From the NCBI GenBank assembly GCA_016928775.1, contig JAFGKD010000086.1:110740-174739 (forward strand): a DNA stretch of 64,000 nt, read 5' to 3'. Every line of letters begins with the position of its first letter. Within the stretch, counting starts at the first letter, position 1. Below, one piece after another: positions 1 through 8,029 of the stretch. The position numbers and the translations under genes are program-made. The stretch comes from Candidatus Zhuqueibacterota bacterium. Its GTDB lineage: Bacteria; Zhuqueibacterota; Zhuqueibacteria; Residuimicrobiales; Krinioviventaceae. The notes beneath the pieces were generated by a model. The model was not told the DNA's origin and ran no database searches. It saw only the letters and a program-made list of their open reading frames with translations.

Positions 1-1351
1 GATACTCATAGTGCAGCAGATCATTCGCTGCATCGTCGTTGGTGAACATCTCTTTTTCGGCATCCCATTTCAGTCGTTTTTGTCGCGCCAGGGCGATGTT
101 GGCCATCAGCGCAAACAAAGTGGATCGATGTCCCTCTTCCACTGGGCAGAATGGTGTTTGACGTGATTTGACGCAATCGAGAAAATTGCAGACGAGATTG
201 GCGGTGGAATCTTCCCGCTTTTCAGGATCACCCAGCAGATCAGCCAGCGTCACCTGTTGCTCAATATCCTGTTTATCCCAGGTCTGAAACTGTCCTGGAT
301 CTGCGGCAGTGACCGTATAGCTGTATTCGCGGGCGCGTATATTACCCTTTGTGCCGCGCAACTCGACTTCGTGGCCCGGTATAATATCGCCGCTGCATGC
401 TTCGTTGACGCTAAATTTGAGAATCGCGCCTGATTTGAATTCAAACAACACCTCCATGGTGTCCGGAATATCCGCATCATCATCAATCAAACTACGGCTG
501 CCATGCGAGGTGACGGCCAGGGGTGCGGTCTCGTCAATCATCCATCGGATGACATCGATGTAATGCACACCCCAATTGCCCATTTGAGACGAATAGTCGC
601 TCCACCAGCGAAACTTATAGGGGGCAATATTGAATTGAAACGGCCTGGTGTTGCGCGGTCCCAGCCATAAATCCCAATCAAAATCCGCTGGTGGCTCTGT
701 CGGCTGGTATGTGCCAATACCGTCGGGAAACATATTACTCACTCGACCGGCCAGAGCCACAGACACCCGGCCGATTTTTCCGCCCTGAACTTCTTTCACC
801 AAATGCTGATACAGGGTTGAACCACGTCGATTGAGTCCGACAGCGACAATCCGGTTCGTTTCCTGTGCCACATCAACCATACGACGGCCTTCCTTGATGG
901 TCATGGTCAATGGTTTTTCACAATAGACATCCTTGCCGGCTTGACAAGCCATAATCGTTTGAATCGCATGCCAATGATCCGGCGTGGCAATGCACACGGC
1001 ATCAATACTTTTATCAACCAAAAGCTGGCGAAAATCTTTGACCCTGGCGTATGGAGCTAATTGTTCACCCATCCTGGGTATCCTGCCGCCAACCGATGCG
1101 ATAAACCGTTTATCCACGAGCGAATAATCGCGCAGCACGAATGGTTCATACACATCGCACAGCGCTGCGATATCAACATCCGCATTATCGCGGAACAAAC
1201 CGAGAAGTTGTGATCCGCGGTTTCCCACGCCAATAAAACCAACGCGGATTTTATCATTTAAACTACGACCTCGTAGCACAGCCGGTGCACCAGCAACAGC
1301 CGCCGTCGCCAAAACGCTGGTTTTGGCAAATTCTCGTCTTGTTGGATTCAT
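1..1351 (-). CDS. Gfo/Idh/MocA-family oxidoreductase with Tat signal (3' end beyond window)
   Basis: Reading the minus strand from an ATG at 1351 gives 450 residues with no stop before the window edge, so the C-terminus is missing. The start is supported by a GGAGA ribosome binding site seven bases upstream. The N-terminus has a twin-arginine motif (TRREFAK, residues 4-10) and an Ala-rich hydrophobic stretch, so folded export by Tat is likely. A Rossmann nucleotide-binding motif GVGNRG lies near residue 41, and the family EKP motif is at about residue 145 (CEKPLT). The family uses NAD(P) to oxidise or reduce sugars and related polyols; the substrate here is unknown. It is transcribed divergently from the LacI-type regulator gene and faces a promoter at 1386-1413. 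Confidence 0.9.
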   Translation of the reverse strand, partial: MNPTRREFAKTSVLATAAVAGAPAVLRGRSLNDKIRVGFIGVGNRGSQLLGLFRDNADVDIAALCDVYEPFVLRDYSLVDKRFIASVGGRIPRMGEQLAPYARVKDFRQLLVDKSIDAVCIATPDHWHAIQTIMACQAGKDVYCEKPLTMTIKEGRRMVDVAQETNRIVAVGLNRRGSTLYQHLVKEVQGGKIGRVSVALAGRVSNMFPDGIGTYQPTEPPADFDWDLWLGPRNTRPFQFNIAPYKFRWWSDYSSQMGNWGVHYIDVIRWMIDETAPLAVTSHGSRSLIDDDADIPDTMEVLFEFKSGAILKFSVNEACSGDIIPGHEVELRGTKGNIRAREYSYTVTAADPGQFQTWDKQDIEQQVTLADLLGDPEKREDSTANLVCNFLDCVKSRQTPFCPVEEGHRSTLFALMANIALARQKRLKWDAEKEMFTNDDAANDLLHYEY

Positions 1352-1385
1352 AATCGCTCTCCAGCTTAAAAGATACTGTTTGTAC

Positions 1386-1413
1386 AATATATTGTTTTTT
1401 TATTAAAGTCCAA
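1386..1413 (-). promoter_or_regulatory. Candidate sigma-70 promoter for the Tat oxidoreductase
   Basis: On the minus strand, a TTGGAC -35 element (1413-1408) and a TATATT -10 element (1391-1386) are separated by 16 bases. The start codon follows about 35 bases downstream of the -10. This is a match to consensus only. Confidence 0.5.
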
Positions 1414-1420
1414 CGTGAAA

Positions 1421-1434
1421 TTGATCATGATCAA
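1421..1434. promoter_or_regulatory. Perfect FNR/CRP-type palindrome
   Basis: The 14-mer TTGATCATGATCAA is a perfect palindrome and matches the FNR consensus TTGAT-N4-ATCAA exactly. Its centre lies about 39 bases upstream of the -10 element of the leftward promoter, close to where class II activators bind. Whether the organism has an FNR-type regulator cannot be seen in this window. Confidence 0.45.
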
Positions 1435-1592
1435 CACTGATTTTTTTATCACTTTTACAATAAACCGCCGAGTACACCAAGGTCACAGAGAAAGAAACAG
1501 CTTTTGCTTTTTTCTCTGTACTACAAGGCAACAACAGCGTGTTTTATCAGCAAAGTTTTAATAGCCACTGGTGATCACTGCAATAATGAAAG

Positions 1593-1666
1593 GCGGATCG
1601 AACGGATTTAGCGGATTGGAACGGATTTCTTCATCCGTTAAAATCCATCCCATCCGTTCAATCCGC
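1593..1666. repeat. Imperfect long inverted repeat (dispersed element)
   Basis: Two 34-base arms (1593-1626 and 1633-1666) flank a TTCTTC loop. Both arms are made of tandem variants of GCGGAT/ACGGAT. A diverged copy of the right arm and its flank is found at 15068-15109, so this looks like a dispersed intergenic repeat, not a simple terminator. Confidence 0.6.
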
Positions 1667-1753
1667 GTTCTATTCTAAAGAATAGTGCTCATTTTTAGCT
1701 GCGGCTAAAGGCCGCGCCAAAAGATCGGTGGTCACCGTGGTTTTTAAATTATC

Positions 1754-1782
1754 TTGATTGTTCTCGCAAACATATCTATATT
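1754..1782 (+). promoter_or_regulatory. Promoter of the LacI-type regulator gene
   Basis: A TTGATT -35 (1754-1759) and a TATATT -10 (1777-1782) are separated by exactly 17 bases. The palindrome TTGCGCAA (1782-1789) overlaps the -10/+1 region and could be an autoregulatory operator. The same octamer occurs at 7881-7888, upstream of the second catabolic gene group. Confidence 0.55.
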
Positions 1783-1825
1783 TGCGCAACTTTTTAGTCA
1801 CATTGAACACTACACGGTGAACAGC

Positions 1826-2878
1826 ATGTCCAAGACGACGCTAAAAGATATTGCGAATCATGTGGGTGTATCCATCACAACAGTATCACGCGTTTTGAAC
1901 GGTCAGGCTGAGCAGCATCGTATCAAAAAGCAGACGGAAGAAGCGATTCTCACCGCGGCCAAAGAACTTGGTTTTTCGCCCTATAAATCGATTTTCAAGC
2001 CGCCCATGGCTCGCTCAAAAACGATCGGTTTGATCATTCCGGATATTTCGCACTTTTTTTTGAGCCATTTGGCAAGAACAATTCGCCTGGAAATTCACCA
2101 GGCAGATTATTCGGTCCTGATCGTCGATAGTCGAGAGGATACTGAGACCGAAAAAGAATCGATCGATTTGTTACTGCGCCAGAATGTGGATGGTTTGATC
2201 ATCCTGCCGGTGGGAAAAGAGTGGAAACATATTCAGGACGTGTACAATCGCGGTGTGCCGCTGGTGGTGGTGGATCGTATCATGCCGGAATTAAATTGTC
2301 CATCGGTAGGCATAGATAACTATTCCGGCGCCAGGGAAGCTATGGATTATCTTGTTGCGCGCGGTCACACAACGATCGCCTGCATTCAACGTTTGCCCGA
2401 TTCGTGGATCAATGATGAACGGCTGCGCGCATATCGGGATGCCCTGAATAGCAAAAATATTCAAATAGATGAGTCATTGATCATTGGTGATACTTTTGGC
2501 CAAAAAAACGGTTACCTTGAAGGCAAGCTCCTGCTCAGTCGCCCGAAAAAGCCAACCGCTATTTTTGCTCTGTCGCATGTGCTGACGCTTGGTCTCTTGC
2601 AAGTGTTTCGCGAGGAAAAATTACATATCCCGGAGGATGTATCCCTTATCAGTTTTGATGATCTCCCGTTCAGCGAATATTTCGAGCTCAAGGTGACGAC
2701 CGTCAAACAGCCGGTGACAGAAATGGGGCTGATGGCGGTCAATTTGTTGTTAGATCAAATCAATTCACCAGGACGGTCTGATCCAGTGCATATTAAATTA
2801 CGCACGACCTTTATCCGACGTGAATCCGTCAAAAACCTTCCTCAAAACTCACCCGCGGGCGTGGGTACGCCAACTTAG
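1826..2878 (+). CDS. LacI-family transcriptional regulator
   Basis: This is a 350-residue protein with the LacI/GalR layout: an N-terminal helix-turn-helix (residues 4-25, LKDIANHVGVSITTVSRVLN) followed by a periplasmic-binding-protein-like effector domain (GLIIPDISHFF onward; VGIDNYSGAREAMDYL; SFDDLPFSEYF near the end). The start is placed at MSKTTLKD because an upstream in-frame TTG at 1754 coincides with the -35 box and would prepend a non-homologous tail. It lies 40 bases upstream of the TRAP transporter genes and probably controls them and the downstream catabolic genes in response to a sugar-like ligand, which is inferred from position only. Confidence 0.93.
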   Translation: MSKTTLKDIANHVGVSITTVSRVLNGQAEQHRIKKQTEEAILTAAKELGFSPYKSIFKPPMARSKTIGLIIPDISHFFLSHLARTIRLEIHQADYSVLIVDSREDTETEKESIDLLLRQNVDGLIILPVGKEWKHIQDVYNRGVPLVVVDRIMPELNCPSVGIDNYSGAREAMDYLVARGHTTIACIQRLPDSWINDERLRAYRDALNSKNIQIDESLIIGDTFGQKNGYLEGKLLLSRPKKPTAIFALSHVLTLGLLQVFREEKLHIPEDVSLISFDDLPFSEYFELKVTTVKQPVTEMGLMAVNLLLDQINSPGRSDPVHIKLRTTFIRRESVKNLPQNSPAGVGTPT

Positions 2879-2917
2879 CACTGTACATCCAATCGGACAC
2901 TCTGGTCAGGAAATGAT

Positions 2918-3388
2918 ATGCGACAATTGAATCGATTTATTGACAAGATCTTGTTTTTCACCACTGCCCTGACATCGATTTCTTTTTTTATCATTATTAT
3001 TTTAGCCGTGGCCAGCCGCTATATTTTCAAAGCACCCATCCTGGCATCCATTGAATTGAGTCGATTGCTGTTTGTCTGGTCCTGCTTTTTGGCCGCAGCG
3101 CTCGCCTATCGCCGCAAGGCACACATTAGCATCACCTTTATTTTCGAAAAATTCCCGCACTTCCTGCAAAAATATGTGACACTGTTCTTGCATATTCTCA
3201 TCCTTTTGTTTTTGGTCATTGTCTTTCACCAGTCAGTAATCGTTACTGTGCTTCTGTGGCCATCCAGGCTGCCGATGCTGCAAATCACCCAATCATGGTT
3301 TTACCTGCCGGTACCGATTTTCTCGCTGATTTTGATTTTTTATACGTTAGAGTTCCTTGTGGACGATTTAGGTGTAAAAAAGGAGTGA
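2918..3388 (+). CDS. dctQ: TRAP transporter small permease subunit (DctQ type)
   Basis: This 156-residue protein has four predicted membrane segments, the usual size and topology of DctQ. Charged and aromatic residues in the first cytoplasmic loop (ASRYIFKAP, then ELSRLLFVWSCFLAAALAYRR) match the family. It forms the membrane complex with DctM, encoded one base downstream. A CAGGAA site precedes the ATG. TRAP systems import organic or sugar acids using the sodium gradient and a periplasmic binding protein, here DctP at 4824. Confidence 0.92.
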   Translation: MRQLNRFIDKILFFTTALTSISFFIIIILAVASRYIFKAPILASIELSRLLFVWSCFLAAALAYRRKAHISITFIFEKFPHFLQKYVTLFLHILILLFLVIVFHQSVIVTVLLWPSRLPMLQITQSWFYLPVPIFSLILIFYTLEFLVDDLGVKKE

Positions 3389-3389
3389 T

Positions 3390-4670
3390 ATGATTTGGCT
3401 ACTCGTCACTGTTTTTTTTCTCCTGGCAGCACTGAGAATGCAAGTGGCGTTTGCACTCGGTTTTGCCTGTGCCATCGCGATAGTTGTGTACGGCGACATT
3501 CCGTTGGCGGCTATACCGCACAAACTTGTGAATGGTATTGATTCGTATGTTTTTTTGGCGATTCCACTTTTTCTCCTGGCCGGGAATCTGATGAATGCTG
3601 GCGGTCTCACGGATCGCTTGTTTAAATTCGGACGCGCCATGGTGGGCAGCATTTACGGCGGGCTGGCGCACGCCTGCGTCCTCGCCAGTATGCTTTTTGC
3701 ATGGATGTCCGGCTCTGCCGTCGCAACCGTTGGTGGATTGGGTGAGATCGAAGTCAAGGCTCTGACCGACAATGGCTATGACAAACCTTTTGCCGCCGCC
3801 GTGGCGACGTCGGCATCCGTCCTCGGGCCAATCATTCCGCCATCAATCCCGATGATCATTTATGCCGCGATGACCGAACAATCCGTTGGCAAGCTTTTCC
3901 TCGGCGGCATTATCCCCGGTTTGTTGATGGCCGGTTCACTCATGGTTCTTATTTATCTCCTGTCGCGCAAGCGGGCCTACCCGAAAGATGCATCAACAGC
4001 GGTACGTGAAAAGCTTGCAGCATTCAAGGAAGCATTCATTCCCCTGTTGATGCCGGCGATCATGCTCGGTGGCATTGTATCCGGCATCTTTACGCCAACC
4101 GAGGCAGCGGCGGTTGCGGCGTTGTATGCCTTGACTATCAGCCTGTTTGTCTACCGAACCGTTAAACTGAAAGACCTGCCGCGCATTTTTGTCGAAGCGA
4201 TGATTACTTCTGCGGTCATCACCTTTATCATTTCAAACACCTCGGCAATGAGCTTTCTGCTGACAGTGGAGCAAGCGGGTATCAAGATCGCCTCTGCTGT
4301 TCTCGGCTTTTCCTCGAGTAGGTGGGTGATCCTGTTGGTTGTGAATATTTTGCTGTTGCTCTTTGGTGCGCTGATGGAGGCGGGAGTTGTGCTGATCCTT
4401 TTTATTCCCATCCTGTATCCCCTTGTGGTCGGACAATACGGCGTTGATCCCATTCATTTTGGCATCATCATGTGCGCCAATCTGATGATAGGCGTCGCGA
4501 CACCACCGGTTGGTGTCTCACTCTTCGTGATGACGCATGTCGCCAAGCTAAAAATGGAAAGACTGATGCGCGCGATTTTACCGTTTCTTGTCCCGATAAT
4601 TATTATATTGTTACTGTTGACCTATATACCGCAGATCGTCACATTTTTGCCGAATATGTTTATGAAATGA
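3390..4670 (+). CDS. dctM: TRAP transporter large permease subunit (DctM type)
   Basis: This 426-residue polytopic membrane protein is the transport channel of the TRAP system. Family signatures include AIPLFLLAGNLMNAGGLTDRLF, SASVLGPIIPPSIPMIIYA, GIFTPTEAAAVAALYAL and the C-terminal GVATPPVGVSLFV. The start has a strong AAGGAG site that overlaps the end of dctQ, so the two are co-translated. The gene order Q-M-P differs from the more common P-Q-M. The carboxylate specificity is set by DctP and cannot be read from this subunit. Confidence 0.95.
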   Translation: MIWLLVTVFFLLAALRMQVAFALGFACAIAIVVYGDIPLAAIPHKLVNGIDSYVFLAIPLFLLAGNLMNAGGLTDRLFKFGRAMVGSIYGGLAHACVLASMLFAWMSGSAVATVGGLGEIEVKALTDNGYDKPFAAAVATSASVLGPIIPPSIPMIIYAAMTEQSVGKLFLGGIIPGLLMAGSLMVLIYLLSRKRAYPKDASTAVREKLAAFKEAFIPLLMPAIMLGGIVSGIFTPTEAAAVAALYALTISLFVYRTVKLKDLPRIFVEAMITSAVITFIISNTSAMSFLLTVEQAGIKIASAVLGFSSSRWVILLVVNILLLLFGALMEAGVVLILFIPILYPLVVGQYGVDPIHFGIIMCANLMIGVATPPVGVSLFVMTHVAKLKMERLMRAILPFLVPIIIILLLLTYIPQIVTFLPNMFMK

Positions 4671-4823
4671 AAAGTCAAAAACAGCATGTGGATCAGGCAT
4701 TATCTTTTGGATTGTTATCGGCGTGATTTTCTTGTTTAGCACTCTGCGCAAGGCAACCAAACTGTGTTTTTTGAGCAAAGTTTGTAAATGAAGATGGTAA
4801 TCCCTGAAAAGGATACTTGGCTC

Positions 4824-5804
4824 ATGCTTTACTTTGGAAAAATTACATTCGTAGCACTGTCAATTTTACTTGTCCTCTCCTGTGAAAAGCCAGATCGAGC
4901 TCGTCTCATCATAGTCGGCGTGAGTCACGGTCCCGGTCATTCCCAAACTTTGGCATTCACGAAATTCAGGGAGATCCTGGAGCAAAGGAGTGGCGGAAGA
5001 TATCGCGTCAGAGTGTATCACAGCGCAACCCTGGGTGATGAAAAACAGATGCAGGAGCTGCTCACCATCGGATCAGCGGAAATGACCGTAACTGGATTGC
5101 TCAACATTTACGAGCCGCTTTTTGCACTTTTTGAAATGCCCTACTTGTATCGCGATCGCGAGCATGTCACGCAAGTGAATACCGGCCCGATCATGGATGA
5201 AGTGGCTGCCTCCCTCCTGCCAAATGGCATCCGATTGATCGGCTTTTATGAAAACGGCTATCGCAATGTGACCACCTCGAAACAACCAATCAACAGACCG
5301 GAGGACCTCCGAGGTCTGATGATCCGCACGCCGGAAAACCCGGCGCAAATCGCTACCTTCAACACCCTTGGTGCTATCGCCACACCTATGCCCTTTTCTG
5401 AATTGTATACGGCTTTACTCCAGGGCGTGGTCGATGGCCAGGAAAATCCATTACAGCAAATCTATTTGAGCCGCTTGTATGAAGCGCAAAAGTACTGTGC
5501 CATCACCCAACATATATACAATTCGGCGTATGTCCTCATCAGCGAACGATTTTGGCAATCCCTGTCGGCGGATGATCAATTGATGATTCAAGCATGTGTA
5601 CGAGCGTCATCCGAGTGGCAACTCAATTACATGAGAACATTGGATGTCGAGTTGGAGAAAAAAATAAAAGAAACTGGCATGGAATTTACCTATCCGGATC
5701 AGGAACTGTTTCGAAAAGCGTGCCTGCCGGCCTATGAGGCGATCTATGAGAAATTGGGGCCAAAGGCCAAGAAAATCGTTGAAAAAATACGAGCAACTCG
5801 ATAA
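4824..5804 (+). CDS. dctP: TRAP transporter solute-binding lipoprotein (DctP type)
   Basis: The protein is 326 residues from the ATG at 4824 (an in-frame ATG at 4788 would add 12 polar residues before the signal). A lipobox ends in LSC at residue 20, so it is probably membrane-anchored. The DctP fold is shown by LRGLMIRTPENP, with the conserved arginine that pairs with the substrate carboxylate, by the ALLQGVVDGQENP motif, and by YVLISERFWQSL near the C-terminus. It should capture a carboxylated solute, possibly a sugar acid in this context, and hand it to DctQM encoded just upstream. Confidence 0.92.
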   Translation: MLYFGKITFVALSILLVLSCEKPDRARLIIVGVSHGPGHSQTLAFTKFREILEQRSGGRYRVRVYHSATLGDEKQMQELLTIGSAEMTVTGLLNIYEPLFALFEMPYLYRDREHVTQVNTGPIMDEVAASLLPNGIRLIGFYENGYRNVTTSKQPINRPEDLRGLMIRTPENPAQIATFNTLGAIATPMPFSELYTALLQGVVDGQENPLQQIYLSRLYEAQKYCAITQHIYNSAYVLISERFWQSLSADDQLMIQACVRASSEWQLNYMRTLDVELEKKIKETGMEFTYPDQELFRKACLPAYEAIYEKLGPKAKKIVEKIRATR

Positions 5805-5848
5805 TCATCAAGAGTCGTTGAAAATACAAGATCAACAGGAATCCGTTC

Positions 5849-6019
5849 ATGAAAAGCTTCACGATACTTTTAGCAGCTTTCACTCTTCTCACCGGCTGCG
5901 CCTCTGCACCGCCAAAAGTATTCTACATCAACTCCTATCACCCGGGCTACAGCAGCAGCGACGCTATCGCCGATGGAATTCGCGAACCATTGTTGCGAGC
6001 CAACAATTTTTTATTTTGA
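5849..6019 (+). pseudogene. Truncated lipoprotein, remnant of a substrate-binding protein gene
   Basis: An ATG with an AGGA ribosome binding site opens a 56-residue frame with a clear lipoprotein signal (lipobox LTGC, Cys17). It is followed by VFYINSYHPGYSSSDAIADG, which resembles the start of the mature part of ABC-type periplasmic binding proteins. The frame stops abruptly after about 40 mature residues, and the next gene starts 21 bases later. Typical relatives exceed 300 residues, so this looks like the 5' stub of a deleted gene. A functional small lipoprotein cannot be excluded. Confidence 0.6.
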
Positions 6020-6040
6020 ATCCGTTGGAAAAGGTGTTCT

Positions 6041-7873
6041 ATGAAATTTCATTTCATCGATATCATCATTATCGTTTTTTATATTGTGCTCATCATCGCG
6101 GCTGGACTCTTTCTGCGTCGTCGTGCGTCGTCTAATCTGGACGCCTATTTTCTCGGTGGCAAAAGTATTCCGTGGTGGATCATCGGCACATCGCACGGCG
6201 CCAGCGGTTTTGATATCACCGGCACCATGTGGTTTGTCACCATGTTTTTTACCTATGGCCCAAAAGCAGCGTTTATCCCCTGGGTATGGCCGATGTTTGA
6301 CCGCATCTTTCGCCAGGTCTACCTTGGCCAATGGATTCGGCGTTCCAATGCCCTCACCGGCGCCGAATGGATGCGCACGCGCTTTGGCGATGGTCGCGGC
6401 GGCAATCTGTCTCATATTGCGGTGGTTATCTATGCATTGGTTATCAGCATCGGCTTTTTAGGCTATGCGTTTCAAGGGATCGGCAAATTTGCCGAAGTAT
6501 TTTTCCCCTGGGACCTCGCTTTTGGGCCGTTCGCGTCCAGTGACAGCTATGGCATTATCATTTTGGGCATTACCACAATATATCTTCTCCTGGGTGGCTG
6601 GTACAGCGTGGTTTTGACAGACTTGATTCAATTCGCCCTGCTCACGGTTGCATCAATTTTCATCGGATTCATTGCACTCAACAAGGTGAGTCCGACGGCG
6701 CTGGCGCGAGTTGTGCCGGCCAATTGGAGCTCGCCGCTATTTGGTAAAAGCATTGACATTGACTGGTCAAGACTCATTCCGCAGCTAAACGATAAAATTG
6801 TCACCGACGGCTATTCGCTTTTTGGTATCCTCATTTCCATGTGGCTGCTCAAAGGTCTGCTCGTCAGTATGGCCGGTCCAACACCAGGCTATGGCATGCA
6901 GCATACACTGTCCACTCGCAGTCCACGAGAAACGGCACTTGAAAACTGGTGGATGTCCGTCGTGCAAATCTTTCCACGCTTTTTTATGATCGCCGGGATT
7001 GGTGTTCTCGGACTCGTCTATTTTTCATCGGATATTCAGTCAATGTTAGCCGCTGGGCAAAGCTTCGACTTTGAGCAGATATTGCCATATGTCATTCGGG
7101 ATTTTGTGCCGATTGGCCTCGTCGGTATTTTAATAGCCGGACTCCTGGCAGCGTTTATGAGCACCTTTGATTCGACGGTGAATGCGGGCGCAGCTTATAT
7201 TGTCAATGACATTTACAAACGGTATCTCAAGCCACATGAACAACCACAACGATATGTTCGTCTTGGATACCTGGCTTCTATTCTTCTGGTTCTTTTCGCC
7301 ATTATCACTGGATGGAGAATTCAGTCCATTCACAGCATCACACAGTGGATTGCGGTTCTCCTCTATTCCGGATATATGGCACCGAATATTCTCAAATGGC
7401 ACTGGTGGCGCTTTAACGGTTACGGCTTTTTTGCTGGCATGTCAGGCGGCGTCTTTGCAGCGCTTTTTGTACCGGCTCTGCTCCCATCCCTCACGACGAT
7501 TTATCATTTTCCGATTATTTTTGTCATCAGTGCCACTGCCTCTGTTCTCGGCTGTCTCCTCACACCCCCCGAGTCAGACGATATATTGAAGAAATTTTAC
7601 CTTGATGTACGGCCGTGGGGATTTTGGCAACCGATTTACGAAAAGGTGGTTGCAGATCACCCACAAGTTCAGAAAAACAAGCATTTCGGCTGGGATGCCC
7701 TCAACATTGTGAACGGCATGATCTGGCAATTCATGCTCACCCTGTTGCCGATCGCTCTCATCATTCGGCATCAGCCCTCGATATGGACGGCGTTCGTTGT
7801 TCTCGTCGTGACCTCGGTGATGATGAAATTCACCTGGTATGACCGTATCGGCAGGGACAAAATTGGCGATTGA
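6041..7873 (+). CDS. Sodium:solute symporter family transporter
   Basis: This 610-residue protein has about 13-14 membrane segments and belongs to the sodium:solute symporter (SSS) family. Signatures are the N-terminal DAYFLGGKSIPWWIIGTSHGASGFD, LLLGGWYSVVLTDLIQF and LLAAFMSTFDSTVNAGAAYIVND, the latter covering the sodium-site serine/threonine region. A GGAAAAGG ribosome binding site precedes the ATG. It follows the TRAP genes in the same direction, giving the locus a second sodium-coupled uptake route. SSS members carry sugars, amino acids, vitamins or acids; the substrate is not readable here, but a sugar or sugar acid fits the neighbours. Confidence 0.92.
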   Translation: MKFHFIDIIIIVFYIVLIIAAGLFLRRRASSNLDAYFLGGKSIPWWIIGTSHGASGFDITGTMWFVTMFFTYGPKAAFIPWVWPMFDRIFRQVYLGQWIRRSNALTGAEWMRTRFGDGRGGNLSHIAVVIYALVISIGFLGYAFQGIGKFAEVFFPWDLAFGPFASSDSYGIIILGITTIYLLLGGWYSVVLTDLIQFALLTVASIFIGFIALNKVSPTALARVVPANWSSPLFGKSIDIDWSRLIPQLNDKIVTDGYSLFGILISMWLLKGLLVSMAGPTPGYGMQHTLSTRSPRETALENWWMSVVQIFPRFFMIAGIGVLGLVYFSSDIQSMLAAGQSFDFEQILPYVIRDFVPIGLVGILIAGLLAAFMSTFDSTVNAGAAYIVNDIYKRYLKPHEQPQRYVRLGYLASILLVLFAIITGWRIQSIHSITQWIAVLLYSGYMAPNILKWHWWRFNGYGFFAGMSGGVFAALFVPALLPSLTTIYHFPIIFVISATASVLGCLLTPPESDDILKKFYLDVRPWGFWQPIYEKVVADHPQVQKNKHFGWDALNIVNGMIWQFMLTLLPIALIIRHQPSIWTAFVVLVVTSVMMKFTWYDRIGRDKIGD

Positions 7874-7880
7874 GTTATTT

Positions 7881-7888
7881 TTGCGCAA
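7881..7888. promoter_or_regulatory. Candidate LacI-type half-operator palindrome
   Basis: The octamer TTGCGCAA is identical to the one overlapping the regulator promoter at 1782-1789. A related TTCGCAAATTGC lies at 7904-7915. Both sit just ahead of the gene group starting at 8030. Roughly one such octamer is expected by chance in 64 kb, so the support is the two promoter-proximal positions. Confidence 0.3.
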
Positions 7889-7911
7889 ATCTTGTTTAAT
7901 TTTTTCGCAAA

Positions 7912-7940
7912 TTGCTTTGATATTTACGCATAAAATTATA
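7912..7940 (+). promoter_or_regulatory. Possible promoter upstream of the dehydrogenase gene group
   Basis: TTGCTT (7912-7917) and ATTATA (7935-7940) are 17 bases apart in an AT-rich 156-base gap. A weak match whose main support is the gap itself. Confidence 0.35.
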
Positions 7941-8029
7941 AATTGCGCCCATTCGATAGAAGAAAACCAGATCAGGCACGAGCAAAAGCTTGAGCCGAAG
8001 CAGTATAAGCTGGATATTGGAGAAGCGAA

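Larger units (their letters stand above)
1352..1825. other. Divergent intergenic region with repeats and control sites
   Basis: This 474-base gap between two divergent genes has no convincing coding sequence. It holds a promoter for the leftward oxidoreductase (1386-1413), a perfect FNR-like palindrome (1421-1434), a short inverted repeat around 1480-1522 (ACAGAGAAA and TTTCTCTGT arms), a 74-base imperfect hairpin repeat (1593-1666), a small GC-rich hairpin (GCGGC/GCCGC, near 1702-1716) and the promoter of the LacI-type gene (1754-1782). Confidence 0.7.

Noticed and set aside
1754..1825. N-terminal extension of the LacI-type protein
   Set aside because: Its TTG start coincides with the -35 box of the promoter, and LacI proteins begin at the helix-turn-helix.
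5734..6135. Plus-strand frame spanning the end of dctP and the symporter start
   Set aside because: It overlaps two supported genes and the truncated lipoprotein in other frames, with no family similarity.
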